Shown here piece after piece: positions 16,828-24,903 of a stretch of 54,323 bases of DNA. The notes beneath the pieces are model-generated. The model worked only from the letters and a program-made list of their open reading frames with translations, searched no databases and was not told where the DNA came from. The position numbers were made by a program, and so were the translations under genes. Source of the DNA: an uncultured beta proteobacterium (lineage in GTDB: Bacteria > Pseudomonadota > Gammaproteobacteria > Burkholderiales > Burkholderiaceae_C); contig CAJAES010000045.1 in assembly GCA_903938815.1 (NCBI GenBank), positions 1 through 54,323 on the forward strand, written 5' to 3'. The stretch's first letter is position 1; the number at the start of each line of letters is the position of its first letter.

Positions 16828-18192
16828 GTGAACGCACTGCTAACCGACGAATACCAGCTCACCATGCTCGAGGCCTGCCTGCACGAGGGCATGACCTCGC
16901 AGGCCGTCTTCGAACTCTATGTCCGCCGGCTGCCGCCCCAGAGGAACTACCTGGTGGCAGCCGGGCTCGAGCAGGCGCTGGAACTGCTGGAGACGCTGAC
17001 ACTGGACGGCGCCGAACTCGACTGGCTGGCCTGCCGACCGGGCACCTCGGCCCGGACCGTGGATTGCCTGCGCCACTGGCGCTTCGAGGGCGACGTGGAC
17101 GCGATGCCGGAAGGCACCGTGTTCTTTCCGGACGAGCCCGTGTTGCGCATCACCGCGCCGCTGCACCAGGCGCAGTTCGTCGAGACGCGGCTGCTGAACA
17201 TCGTGCACTACCAGACCCTGGTGGCCTCCAAGGCGTCACGCATCGTCACGGCAGCCGAGGGCCGGCCCGTGGTCGACTTCGGCCTGCGGCGCGCGCCCGG
17301 CGCGGAAGCCGGCCTGTACGCGGCACGCGCGGCCTACATCGCCGGCTTTGCCGCCACGGCCACATCCGCCGCCGGGCTGCGCTACGGCATCCCCGTCGTC
17401 GGCACCATGACGCACAGCTATGTGCAGGCGCACGCCAGCGAACTGCAGGCCTTCGAGGCGTATGCGCGCAGCCAGACCCGCCGGCCCGTGCTGCTGGTGG
17501 ACACCTACGACGTGGATGCCGCGCTGGCGCAGGTGGTGCCCCTGGTGCGAAGGCTGGCCGACGACGGCATCCCGGTGGCCGGCGTCCGCATCGAGGGCGG
17601 CGATCTCGCGCGGCACGCCCGGACCGCGCGCACGCTGTTCGACCGCGCCGGCCTGGACGGCCTCGACATCTTCGCCAGCGGCGAGCTCGACGAACACCGC
17701 ATCGCCAGGCTGCTGGCCGATGCCGCGCCGATCGACGCCTTCGGCGTGGGCACGGCCCTGGCCGCGTCCAGCGACGCGCCTGCGCTGGAAACCGTCTACA
17801 AGCTGCAGTCATATGCCGGCGAGCCCTGCCGCAAGCGCGCGGGCAGCCAGGTTTCCTGGCCCGGGCTGCGGCAGGTGGATCGCTTCCTGGGGCCCGATGG
17901 GCACATGGCATACGACCGCATCCGGCGCGACGGCGAGCGCACGAGTGGCGGCGCGCCCCTGCTGGCTCCGGTGATGCGCGGCGGCCGGCGCGTCGGTCCC
18001 GCGCCCACGCTGCAGGACATCCGGCGCCATCACCAGGCGCAGATGCGGCTGCTGCCGGCCCGGCTGCGGGGGCTGATGCCGGACGACGGTTCGCGATACC
18101 CGGTGCAGATCTCGGACGGGCTGCGCTCGCTGGCCAGCAGCCTGGCGGCCAGCGACTGCCGAGGCCGCAGTGAAGCCGACGCGCTCCCCTGA
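16828..18192 (+). CDS. pncB: Nicotinate phosphoribosyltransferase
   Basis: A 454-residue enzyme of the NAD salvage (Preiss-Handler) pathway. It makes nicotinate mononucleotide from nicotinate and PRPP, coupled to ATP hydrolysis. Characteristic elements: ALLTDEYQLTMLEA at the N-terminus, DFGLRRAPG, VGTMTHSYVQAH with the phospho-acceptor-type histidine, RIEGGDL, and AFGVGTAL near the phosphate-binding site. I chose a GTG start at 16828 because an AAGGGAG ribosome-binding site (16811-16817) sits 10 bp upstream and the family begins at 'NALLTDEYQ'. Upstream in-frame codons lie over the flavodoxin gene. Its presence in a stress island suggests NAD pool maintenance under redox stress. Confidence 0.9.
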   Translation: MNALLTDEYQLTMLEACLHEGMTSQAVFELYVRRLPPQRNYLVAAGLEQALELLETLTLDGAELDWLACRPGTSARTVDCLRHWRFEGDVDAMPEGTVFFPDEPVLRITAPLHQAQFVETRLLNIVHYQTLVASKASRIVTAAEGRPVVDFGLRRAPGAEAGLYAARAAYIAGFAATATSAAGLRYGIPVVGTMTHSYVQAHASELQAFEAYARSQTRRPVLLVDTYDVDAALAQVVPLVRRLADDGIPVAGVRIEGGDLARHARTARTLFDRAGLDGLDIFASGELDEHRIARLLADAAPIDAFGVGTALAASSDAPALETVYKLQSYAGEPCRKRAGSQVSWPGLRQVDRFLGPDGHMAYDRIRRDGERTSGGAPLLAPVMRGGRRVGPAPTLQDIRRHHQAQMRLLPARLRGLMPDDGSRYPVQISDGLRSLASSLAASDCRGRSEADALP

Positions 18193-19216
18193 AACCGGAT
18201 CCGGCGCGCTGGTCGGCTTCCTTCGATCGGAGCCCGGCACCGAGACGGTCGAGACCCACATGTCCTGGGTGTTCCTGCGTGCGGACCGGGTGTTCAAGCT
18301 GAAGAAACAGGTCAGTCACCCATTCCTGGATTTCTCGACACCCGCCGCGCGCGAACACGCCTGCCGCGAGGAGCTGAGGCTGAACGCCCGCCTGGCCCCG
18401 CAGGTCTACCTCGGCCTCATGGCAGCCCAGTGGGTGGACGGCGCCTGGCAATTGCGGCCGGAGTCGGCGCTGGACGCGGCCGTGCCGGTGACGGAGTGGC
18501 TGGTGTGCATGCGCCGCCTGCCCGCCGAACGGATGCTGGACCGCGCCATCGTCTCCAACGCGGTGGACATCGAGCAGGTGGATGCGCTCATCGCGGTGCT
18601 CGTGGACTTCTATCGCACCGCCACCCGGCTGCAGCCCGACCCGGCCGAGTACCTGGGCCGACTGCGGCACGAGCAGGCCGTCAACCGGGAGGTCCTGCTG
18701 CACCCGCGCATCGGGCTGCCGGATGCGGAGCGCGCGCTGGATGCCCTGGACAGCCTGATCGTGCGCCACGAGCCTCTGCTGCGCGAGCGGCTGCGCCAGG
18801 GCTGCGTCGTCGACGGCCACGGCGACCTGCGGCCCGAGCATGTGTGCCTGCTGGGTCGGCCGGTGATCATCGACTGCATCGAATTCAATGCCGCGCTGCG
18901 GCAGGTCGACCCCTTCGACGAGCTGGCCTACCTGGCGATGGAGTGCTATCGGGCCGGCGCCACCTGGGCGGGGCGCCGGATCCTGCGCAGCTGCATGAAG
19001 GCGCTGGCCAGCCCGCCGTCCACCGCGCTGCTCGCGCTTTACACGGCCTTTCGCGCAATGCTGCGCGCGCGCCTGTCGCTGGCCCACCTGCTGGATGCCG
19101 AGCCGCGCACACCGCAGCGCTGGGAACCGCAGGCGCGCAGCTACCTCGCCTGCGCCCGCCGGGCGCTGGCACGCCGCTCCGCGATCAGTGGCGCCACGCG
19201 CCGTGCGAATCCCTGA
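18170..19216 (+). CDS. Aminoglycoside phosphotransferase-like kinase (COG2187 N-terminal half)
   Basis: A 348-residue kinase-fold protein resembling the N-terminal domain of the 'APH family/AAA' fusion proteins (COG2187). The pattern is VGFLRSEP... ETHMSWVFL... KLKKQVSHPFLDFST at the N-lobe. The catalytic-loop equivalent VVDGHGDLRPEHVCL comes next (HGDLR, near 223), then IIDCIEFNAALRQVDPFDELAYLAMEC with the metal-binding aspartate. The C-terminal P-loop ATPase domain of the longer relatives is absent. The substrate is unknown; real aminoglycoside resistance is unlikely. The GTG start at 18170 overlaps the pncB gene by 23 bp. Confidence 0.72.
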   Translation: MKPTRSPETGSGALVGFLRSEPGTETVETHMSWVFLRADRVFKLKKQVSHPFLDFSTPAAREHACREELRLNARLAPQVYLGLMAAQWVDGAWQLRPESALDAAVPVTEWLVCMRRLPAERMLDRAIVSNAVDIEQVDALIAVLVDFYRTATRLQPDPAEYLGRLRHEQAVNREVLLHPRIGLPDAERALDALDSLIVRHEPLLRERLRQGCVVDGHGDLRPEHVCLLGRPVIIDCIEFNAALRQVDPFDELAYLAMECYRAGATWAGRRILRSCMKALASPPSTALLALYTAFRAMLRARLSLAHLLDAEPRTPQRWEPQARSYLACARRALARRSAISGATRRANP

Positions 19217-19314
19217 TCGCGGCCGCGAGCCAGGGCACGGCCGACACAACGCGCAGCGCCTCGGCCAGGGGGGTCGGATCCATCGAGGGAGAAGATCAGC
19301 ATGCCGCCGCCCCT

Positions 19315-19623
19315 TCAGCGCTGCGAGGCCAGCAGGTGCAGCATCTGCTTGAACTCCGGCCAGGCCACGGCGGGCCAGACCTCCGTGTGGGCCTGGGCAT
19401 GGCTGCGCACCAGGACCGACAGGCGCGTCATCGACGCGAGGTCGGGCGCCGACACGATGTCCAGGTAGTCCCACGGGCCCAGCAGGGCGTAGCTGCCGAT
19501 CCAGGCCACCTCGGGGCAATGCACTCGCACCTGCTCGGCCACATGGCGCTCCAGGGTCTCGTAGGAGCGAGGCTGGTGCAAGGCCTGCGGCGACAAGCGC
19601 GTGAGAAGGACGAAGGTGGACAT
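19315..19623 (-). CDS. GYD-domain protein
   Basis: A 102-residue protein of the GYD-like family. After MSTFVLLTRLSPQAL comes ERHVAEQVRVHCPEVAWIGSYALLGPWDYLDIVSAPD. The central 'GSYALLGPWDYLDI' matches the GYD family hallmark of a small alpha/beta barrel dimer. The biochemical function is unknown. It is the only small minus-strand gene in an otherwise plus-strand block. I took the ATG at 19623, preceded by AGGGG at 8 bp, over a GTG six bases earlier. It faces the CapA-like gene across a 159-bp divergent region holding an FNR-like box. Confidence 0.75.
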   Translation of the reverse strand: MSTFVLLTRLSPQALHQPRSYETLERHVAEQVRVHCPEVAWIGSYALLGPWDYLDIVSAPDLASMTRLSVLVRSHAQAHTEVWPAVAWPEFKQMLHLLASQR

Positions 19624-19680
19624 GGGCACGACCCCTGCGGAAGCTGGATTTCCACGCTAACCGTGTGTCGCCGTGGCTGA

Positions 19681-19694
19681 TTGCGCCTGCTCAA
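19681..19694. promoter_or_regulatory. FNR-like box (one mismatch)
   Basis: TTGCGCCTGCTCAA is in the divergent region between the GYD gene (ATG 19623, minus) and the CapA-like gene (plus). Its centre is 65 bp from the former and 96 bp from the ATG at 19783, so it could serve either side. Confidence 0.45.
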
Positions 19695-19752
19695 CCGGCC
19701 TCCCGGGGCCAGGGCGGACAAAGGGCGATGAGCGGGCGCGTGGTGCGCGCGC

Positions 19753-19758
19753 AAGGAG
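19753..19758 (+). promoter_or_regulatory. Shine-Dalgarno AAGGAG suggesting a CTG start
   Basis: AAGGAG lies 6 bp before an in-frame CTG at 19765, but 24 bp before the first ATG at 19783. This suggests that the CapA-like protein may start six codons earlier, at a non-standard CTG (reading LDTITLMLAG). Confidence 0.45.
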
Positions 19759-19782
19759 AGCGCGCTGGACACGATCACCCTG

Positions 19783-20952
19783 ATGCTGGCCGGAGACGTG
19801 ATGACCGGACGCGGCATCGATCAGGTGCTGGCGCACCCCGGCGACCCCACGCTGCACGAACCCTATGTGCGCGATGCGCGCGAGTACCTGCGCCTGGCCG
19901 AGCGCGCCCATGGCGCGATCCCGCGGGGCGTGGACCCAGCTTACGTCTGGGGCGATGCCCTGGCCCACCTGCGCCGCGTGGGCGCGCCGCTGGCCATCGT
20001 GAACCTGGAAACCGCCATCACCGGGCGCGGCGAACCCTGGCCGGGCAAGGGCATCCACTACCGGATGCACCCGTCCAACGTGTCCTGCCTGACGGCGGCA
20101 GGCATCGGCGCCTGCGTGCTGGCCAACAACCATGTGATGGATTGGGGCACGCAGGGGCTCGAGGACACGCTGGCCGCGCTGCAGGCCGGCGGCCTGCGCA
20201 CGGCCGGCGCGGGCGCCGGTGGCGACCTGGCCTGGGCGCCGACGAGCTTCGAGCTGGGCAATGGCAGGCGCGTGCTGCTGTTCGCCTGCGCGACGGCCAG
20301 CAGCGGCGTCCCAGGGGGCTGGGCCGCCGGCCCGCGCCGGGCGGGCGTGGCGCTGCTGCCCGACCTGTCGGACGACACCGCGCAGCAACTCGCCGACGAC
20401 GCACTGCGCCAGCGCCGCGGCGGCGGCCTGGCGGTGCTGTCCATCCACTGGGGCGGCAACTGGGGCACGGGCATCCCGCCAGAGCACCGGCGATTCGCAC
20501 GCCGCCTCATCGACCTCGGCGCCTACGACCTCGTGCACGGGCATTCGTCGCACCACCCGCTGGCGCTGGAGGTGTACCGGGGCCGGCTCATCCTCTACGG
20601 TTGCGGCGACCTGATCAACGACTACGAAGGCATCGTCACGCCGGGCTCGCTGCGCAGCGACCTGGGCTGCCTGTACTTCGCAACCCTGGCGGTGCCGAGC
20701 GGGCGGCTGGAGCACCTCGAAATGGTGCCCCTCCGGCGCCGGCGCTTCCGGCTGGAAAACGCCGACCGCGCCGCCCGTGATGCCGTGATCCAGTTGCTCG
20801 ACGAGGGCAGCGAGCCCCAGGGAACCTGCGTCGTGCGGGGCGCCGCCGGAACGCTGGAGCTCGTGTGGAAACGCAACCCGGCGGCCGATTGCGCAAGCCT
20901 GGCCGGCACGCCACGGCGGCGACGCGCCCCGGGCGCCGCACCGCAGGCCTGA
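19783..20952 (+). CDS. CapA-like metallophosphatase-fold protein
   Basis: A 389-residue CapA/PGA-synthesis-type protein with a calcineurin-like metal-binding core. In order it shows MLAGDVMTGRG at the very start, VNLETAIT, VLANNHVMDWG (near 110-120), LSIHWGGNWG and DLVHGHSSHHPLALEVYRG followed by CGDLINDYEG. Family members act in poly-gamma-glutamate or capsule metabolism, but many are of unknown function. No capBC genes are nearby, so the role in envelope polymer metabolism is inference only. The start given is the first ATG. The ribosome-binding site fits better with a CTG at 19765 (MLAGDV would then be preceded by LDTITL). It converges with lon, 13 bp apart. Confidence 0.8.
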   Translation: MLAGDVMTGRGIDQVLAHPGDPTLHEPYVRDAREYLRLAERAHGAIPRGVDPAYVWGDALAHLRRVGAPLAIVNLETAITGRGEPWPGKGIHYRMHPSNVSCLTAAGIGACVLANNHVMDWGTQGLEDTLAALQAGGLRTAGAGAGGDLAWAPTSFELGNGRRVLLFACATASSGVPGGWAAGPRRAGVALLPDLSDDTAQQLADDALRQRRGGGLAVLSIHWGGNWGTGIPPEHRRFARRLIDLGAYDLVHGHSSHHPLALEVYRGRLILYGCGDLINDYEGIVTPGSLRSDLGCLYFATLAVPSGRLEHLEMVPLRRRRFRLENADRAARDAVIQLLDEGSEPQGTCVVRGAAGTLELVWKRNPAADCASLAGTPRRRRAPGAAPQA

Positions 20953-20965
20953 AGCGGGGGCCGGG

Positions 20966-23296
20966 TCAGAGCGCCGCGCCCAGCGCGTCGTCGGCCGTCT
21001 CGAGCCAGACGAATTCGAGCGTGTCCTTCACGCTCTGAGGCACATCGAAAAGATCCTTGCGGTTGCGGGCGGGCAGCAGCACGCGGCGCAGCCCGGCGCG
21101 CTGGGCGGCAAGAACCTTCTCCTTGACCCCGCCCACGGGCAGCACCAGCCCCCGAAGGCTGATCTCGCCCGTCATGGCGGCGTCCCGGTGCACGGGCCGG
21201 TCCGTGAACAGAGAGGCCAGGGCCACGAACATGGCCACGCCCGCGCTCGGGCCGTCCTTCGGCACCGCGCCGGCGGGCACGTGCACGTGCACATCGATGC
21301 CCTCGAACACTGAGGCCTCGAGCCCGAACTGCGCGGCGCGCGACTTCACCAGGGTCAGCGCAGCCTGCGCGCTTTCCTTCATGACATCGCCGAGCTGGCC
21401 CGTCAGCAGCAGGCGGCCGCTGCCCGGCACCCGGGTCGCCTCGATGAAGAGGATGTCGCCGCCAGAGGGCGTCCAGGCCAGGCCGGTGGCAACACCGGTC
21501 AGGCTGGCTGGCAGGCCCATCTCGCGCTCGACCTTGGCCGGCCCGAGGATGGCCTCGAGATCGTCCGGGCCGATGCGCAGCGGCCCCGGTGCGCCCTCGG
21601 CCACCTGCAGGGCCGAATGACGCAGCACGCGCCCGATCTCGCGCTCGAACTGCCGCACGCCGGCCTCCCGGGTGTAGCGCGCGACGATCTCGCGCAGCGC
21701 CTCGGGCGTGAGCTCGCACTGCTCGGGCCGCAGGCCGTTGGCCGCAAGCTGGCGCGGCAACAGGTAGCGGCCGGCGATCTCCAGCTTTTCCTCCTGCGTG
21801 TAGCCCGGCAACTCGATGATTTCCATCCGGTCCTGGACGGGCGCGCTCAGGTTCTCGATCACGTTGGCCGTCGCGATGAACACCACCCGGCTCAGGTCGA
21901 ACGGCAGGCCGAGGTAGTTGTCGCGGAAGCTGGCGTTCTGCTCGGGGTCCAGCACCTCCAGCAGCACAGCGGCAGGGTCGCCCTGATAGCTCGCGCTCAT
22001 CTTGTCGACCTCGTCGAGCATCATCACGCAGCGCCGCGACCCGGCCTTGCGAACCGCCTGCAGGATGTTGCCCGGCAAGGCGCCCACATAGGTGCGGCGG
22101 TGGCCGCGCATCTCGGCCTCGTCGTGCACGCCGCCGAGCGAGACCCGCACGAACGGCCGCCCGAGCGCCCGCGCGATGCTCTGGCCGAGCGACGTCTTGC
22201 CGACGCCGGGCGGCCCGACGAAACACAGGATGGGCGCGCGCCCCTGCGGGTTCAGCTTCTGGACCGCGATCGACTCGACGATGCGCCGCTTGATGCGCTC
22301 GAGACCGAAGTGGTCGGCCTCCAGCACGGCACGCGCCGCGGCGAGGTCGATCCCGGCATTCGGCTCGAGCGTCCAGGGAAGCGAGGTCATCCACTCCAGC
22401 CAGGTCGTCAAGGCCGCCGACTCGGGCGAAGACGGCCCCATCCGCCGCAGTCGCGCCAGCTCCTTGCCGGCTTCGGCTGCCACGTCTTCGGGCATGCCGG
22501 CGCGGGCAATGGCCTCTTCGAGCTTCGCGGTGTCGCCGCCGTCGTCGCTGCCGTGGCCCAGTTCCTTCTCGATGGTCTTCAGCTGCTCGCGCAGCAGGTA
22601 GCGGCGCTCGTGGTCCGAGATCTTCTCCTTCGTGCGCTCGCCGATCTCCTGCGAGATGCGCAACACCTCGATGCGCCGGGACACGGTGTCCAGCACCTTC
22701 TGCAGGCGCTCCTCGGCGTCCAGGGTCTCCAGCAGGCGTTGCTTGTCCGCGAGATCCGAATCGAGCAGGCTGGCACTGATGTCGGCCAGTTCCGACGGCG
22801 AGCGCATCGCCTGCAGCGCATGCGCCAGTTCGGCCGGCACGCCCGGCAGCAGCGACAGGATCTCCACGGCCCGCTCACGTAACTGCATGGCCAGCGCCTC
22901 GGCCCGCGTGGAAACGACTTCGGCCTCCGGAATCGGCTCGATGCGCGCGGCCAGGAACGGGTAGCCCTCCACCAGACCGAGGAGCCTGAACCGCTGCAGG
23001 CCCTGGCACACGGCGTGATACCCGCCGCCTTCGGACCGCGCGAGCCGACCCACCTGCGCGAGGGTTCCCACCCCGTACAGGCCGCCGGCTGCGGGGTCCT
23101 CATCGTCAGGGTCGCGCTGCAGCACGATGCCGACCGGACGATGGGTCGAGGCCACCTGCTGCATGGCGGCCACCGAGCGCTCACGCCCGACGCTGATGGG
23201 CATCAGGACCTGCGGAAACAGCACCAGATTTCGCATGGGCACCAACGGCACCACATCGGGCGGCAGGCTCAGGGGCGCCGATATCTCTTCTTCCAT
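20966..23296 (-). CDS. lon: Lon protease (ATP-dependent, LonA type)
   Basis: A 776-residue LonA protease. The N-terminal substrate-binding domain starts LPLVPMRNLVLFPQ (written here VPLVPMRNLVLFPQ). The AAA+ module has Walker A GPPGVGKT and Walker B-type MLDEVDK, and arginine-finger-like residues follow. The serine-lysine dyad is Ser684 (PKDGPSAG) and Lys727 (GGVKEK). All catalytic features are intact, so it should degrade unfolded and regulatory proteins in the cytoplasm. It is shorter and more diverged than the usual house-keeping Lon and sits in the stress island, so it may be a second copy. A GTG nine bases before the ATG (23305) is an alternative start. An FNR-like box lies 35 bp upstream. 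Confidence 0.92.
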   Translation of the reverse strand: MEEEISAPLSLPPDVVPLVPMRNLVLFPQVLMPISVGRERSVAAMQQVASTHRPVGIVLQRDPDDEDPAAGGLYGVGTLAQVGRLARSEGGGYHAVCQGLQRFRLLGLVEGYPFLAARIEPIPEAEVVSTRAEALAMQLRERAVEILSLLPGVPAELAHALQAMRSPSELADISASLLDSDLADKQRLLETLDAEERLQKVLDTVSRRIEVLRISQEIGERTKEKISDHERRYLLREQLKTIEKELGHGSDDGGDTAKLEEAIARAGMPEDVAAEAGKELARLRRMGPSSPESAALTTWLEWMTSLPWTLEPNAGIDLAAARAVLEADHFGLERIKRRIVESIAVQKLNPQGRAPILCFVGPPGVGKTSLGQSIARALGRPFVRVSLGGVHDEAEMRGHRRTYVGALPGNILQAVRKAGSRRCVMMLDEVDKMSASYQGDPAAVLLEVLDPEQNASFRDNYLGLPFDLSRVVFIATANVIENLSAPVQDRMEIIELPGYTQEEKLEIAGRYLLPRQLAANGLRPEQCELTPEALREIVARYTREAGVRQFEREIGRVLRHSALQVAEGAPGPLRIGPDDLEAILGPAKVEREMGLPASLTGVATGLAWTPSGGDILFIEATRVPGSGRLLLTGQLGDVMKESAQAALTLVKSRAAQFGLEASVFEGIDVHVHVPAGAVPKDGPSAGVAMFVALASLFTDRPVHRDAAMTGEISLRGLVLPVGGVKEKVLAAQRAGLRRVLLPARNRKDLFDVPQSVKDTLEFVWLETADDALGAAL

Positions 23297-23330
23297 GCCG
23301 GCCACCGTACTGCGAGCCTACGGGCACCGA

Positions 23331-23344
23331 TTGAGACTGCGCAA
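23331..23344. promoter_or_regulatory. FNR-like box upstream of lon (one mismatch)
   Basis: TTGAGACTGCGCAA (reverse complement TTGCGCAGTCTCAA) is centred 41 bp before the lon ATG at 23296. It sits in the divergent region shared with the two-component operon. Confidence 0.45.
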
Positions 23345-23398
23345 CGGCACGCCCCAGGGCAGGAGTCGACCTGTCGGAGGGTCTGGCCGCACCGCGCC

Positions 23399-23412
23399 TT
23401 GCGCAAGATCAA
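23399..23412. promoter_or_regulatory. FNR-like box upstream of two-component genes
   Basis: TTGCGCAAGATCAA (reverse complement TTGATCTTGCGCAA) is of the TTGATC-N2-GCGCAA form common in betaproteobacterial FNR sites. Its centre is 43 bp before the histidine kinase ATG at 23449. Confidence 0.55.
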
Positions 23413-23448
23413 TTTCAGCCGCCCCCGACCCGGCACCGGATCCCTGGG

Positions 23449-24216
23449 ATGGGTAACATGACTCCAAATGCTTGTTTTGTGGCAATCGACATGACACGGC
23501 GGTCCGACGCGTCGGATGGCGAATCAGGTTCTGCGCAGACCTTGCGCAGACTGAGTTCGCACGCTGCCGAACTGCGGGAGCGCGACGGCCGGCGCATCGC
23601 GCGCGAACTGCATGATGTCGTCGGTCAGAAACTCACCGCCGTGCGGCTCGAACTCTCGTCGCTGGGCATGGCGGCGCAGCCGGAGTGCACGCACGAACGC
23701 ATCGATGCCATGGTGCGTGTGCTGGACGATGCCCTGGCCGCGCTGCGGAAGATCGCCTCCGATCTCCGCCCCGTGATGCTGGACGACCTCGGCCTCAACG
23801 CCGCCATCGAGTGGCTGGCCCGGGAGGCGGCGCGGAACATGGACATCGAGATCACGGTGCGCCTGGGCGAGAACGAGCCGGTGATCGATGAACGCGTGGC
23901 CACGGCCATCTACCGCATCGTGCAGGAAGCACTCGTCAACGTGGACCGGCACGCCCGTGCTACGGACGTGCAGATCACGCTGCAGGCCAGGGACCAGGGC
24001 ATCCAGCTCACCGTCCAGGACAACGGCGTCGGCTTTCCGGAGCGCGCCATGCAGAAGCTGGACGGCCTGGGGCTGCTGGGAGCGCGCGAACGCGCCGTGA
24101 TGCTCGGCGGCCGCCTGGACGTCGGCAATCCGCCCGGCCAGGGTGGCCGCATGACCGTCTGGCTGCCGCTGCAGCCGCCCGCGCCCAAGACAAACCCGAA
24201 AGAAGTGGCTACCTGA
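23449..24216 (+). CDS. NarL-family histidine kinase (HisKA_3), no sensor domain
   Basis: A 255-residue soluble histidine kinase of the HPK7 type. The phosphoacceptor helix RRIARELHDVVGQKL places the active His at residue 55, close to the N-terminus. The HATPase region has RIVQEALVNVDRHA (N box) and DNGVGF/GLGLLGARER (G boxes). There is no transmembrane segment and no PAS/GAF domain, so signal input must come through a partner or the first about 40 residues (which include one cysteine, at residue 9). Its stop overlaps the start of the response regulator (TGATG), which gives tight coupling. A second ATG at codon 4 (23458) is possible. It lies behind an FNR-like box. Confidence 0.87.
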   Translation: MGNMTPNACFVAIDMTRRSDASDGESGSAQTLRRLSSHAAELRERDGRRIARELHDVVGQKLTAVRLELSSLGMAAQPECTHERIDAMVRVLDDALAALRKIASDLRPVMLDDLGLNAAIEWLAREAARNMDIEITVRLGENEPVIDERVATAIYRIVQEALVNVDRHARATDVQITLQARDQGIQLTVQDNGVGFPERAMQKLDGLGLLGARERAVMLGGRLDVGNPPGQGGRMTVWLPLQPPAPKTNPKEVAT

Positions 24217-24893
24217 TGAACCCCGTCGCCTCCGTCGCGAAAGACAAGCTGCGCATCCTCGTCGTCGACGATCACGAGGTCGTGCGCGAGGGGCTGGCGC
24301 GCATCCTGGCCGGCAGCGGCGAACCCTGGGACATCCAGCAGGCCGGCAGCGGCTTCCAGGCGCTCGAAGTGCTGCACCGCCAGGGCGCGGATCTCGTCAT
24401 TGCCGACCTGTCCATGCCCGGCATGGGCGGGCTCGAACTCATCCGGCGCATCCGCAGCGAGTTCGGCCGCCTGCCGGTGCTGGTGCTCAGCATGCACGCC
24501 GAGGACCAGTACGCCATGCGCGCCTTCAAGGCCGGCGCCAACGGCTACATCACGAAGGACGAACCCACCGCGGAGCTTGTGCGGGCCATGCGCAAGGTGA
24601 TGCACGGCGGGGCGTACGTGAGCCCGCGCCAGGCCGAGCGCGTGGTGCTGCAGATGCACGGGTCGGTGGGCATCTCGCGCCACGCGACGCTGTCCGACCG
24701 CGAACTCGAGGTCCTGCACAGGCTGGTCGCCGGCCAGCGCCTGACCGACATCGCGCACGAGCTGCACCTGTCGGTGAAGACCGTGAGCACGCACAAGAGC
24801 CGCATCCACGAGAAGCTGAACCTGCCGACGCTGGCCGACCTGGTGCGCTACGGCCTCGAGAATGACCTGAATCCGGAGCAGCAGTCAGGCTGA
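24216..24893 (+). CDS. NarL/FixJ-family response regulator
   Basis: A 225-residue response regulator. The receiver domain has DDHEVVREGL at 18-27 and the phosphorylation aspartate at residue 64 (IADLSMPG), with the switch Ser/Thr in VLVLSMHAE and lysine in GYITKDE. A C-terminal LuxR-type helix-turn-helix follows: LSDRELEVLHRLVAGQRLTDIA... LSVKTVSTHKSRIHEKL. It is almost certainly phosphorylated by the upstream kinase, whose stop codon it overlaps by 1 bp. It converges with the CheB-CheR fusion gene, 10 bp apart. Targets are unknown; the kinase/regulator pair together with the Crp/Fnr protein would give the island two regulatory inputs. Confidence 0.92.
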   Translation: MNPVASVAKDKLRILVVDDHEVVREGLARILAGSGEPWDIQQAGSGFQALEVLHRQGADLVIADLSMPGMGGLELIRRIRSEFGRLPVLVLSMHAEDQYAMRAFKAGANGYITKDEPTAELVRAMRKVMHGGAYVSPRQAERVVLQMHGSVGISRHATLSDRELEVLHRLVAGQRLTDIAHELHLSVKTVSTHKSRIHEKLNLPTLADLVRYGLENDLNPEQQSG

Positions 24894-24903
24894 CCACTGC
24901 GGG

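Noticed and set aside
18170..19216. Aminoglycoside resistance gene
   Set aside because: Only the kinase fold is shared; sequence and context fit the COG2187 housekeeping-like group rather than resistance enzymes.
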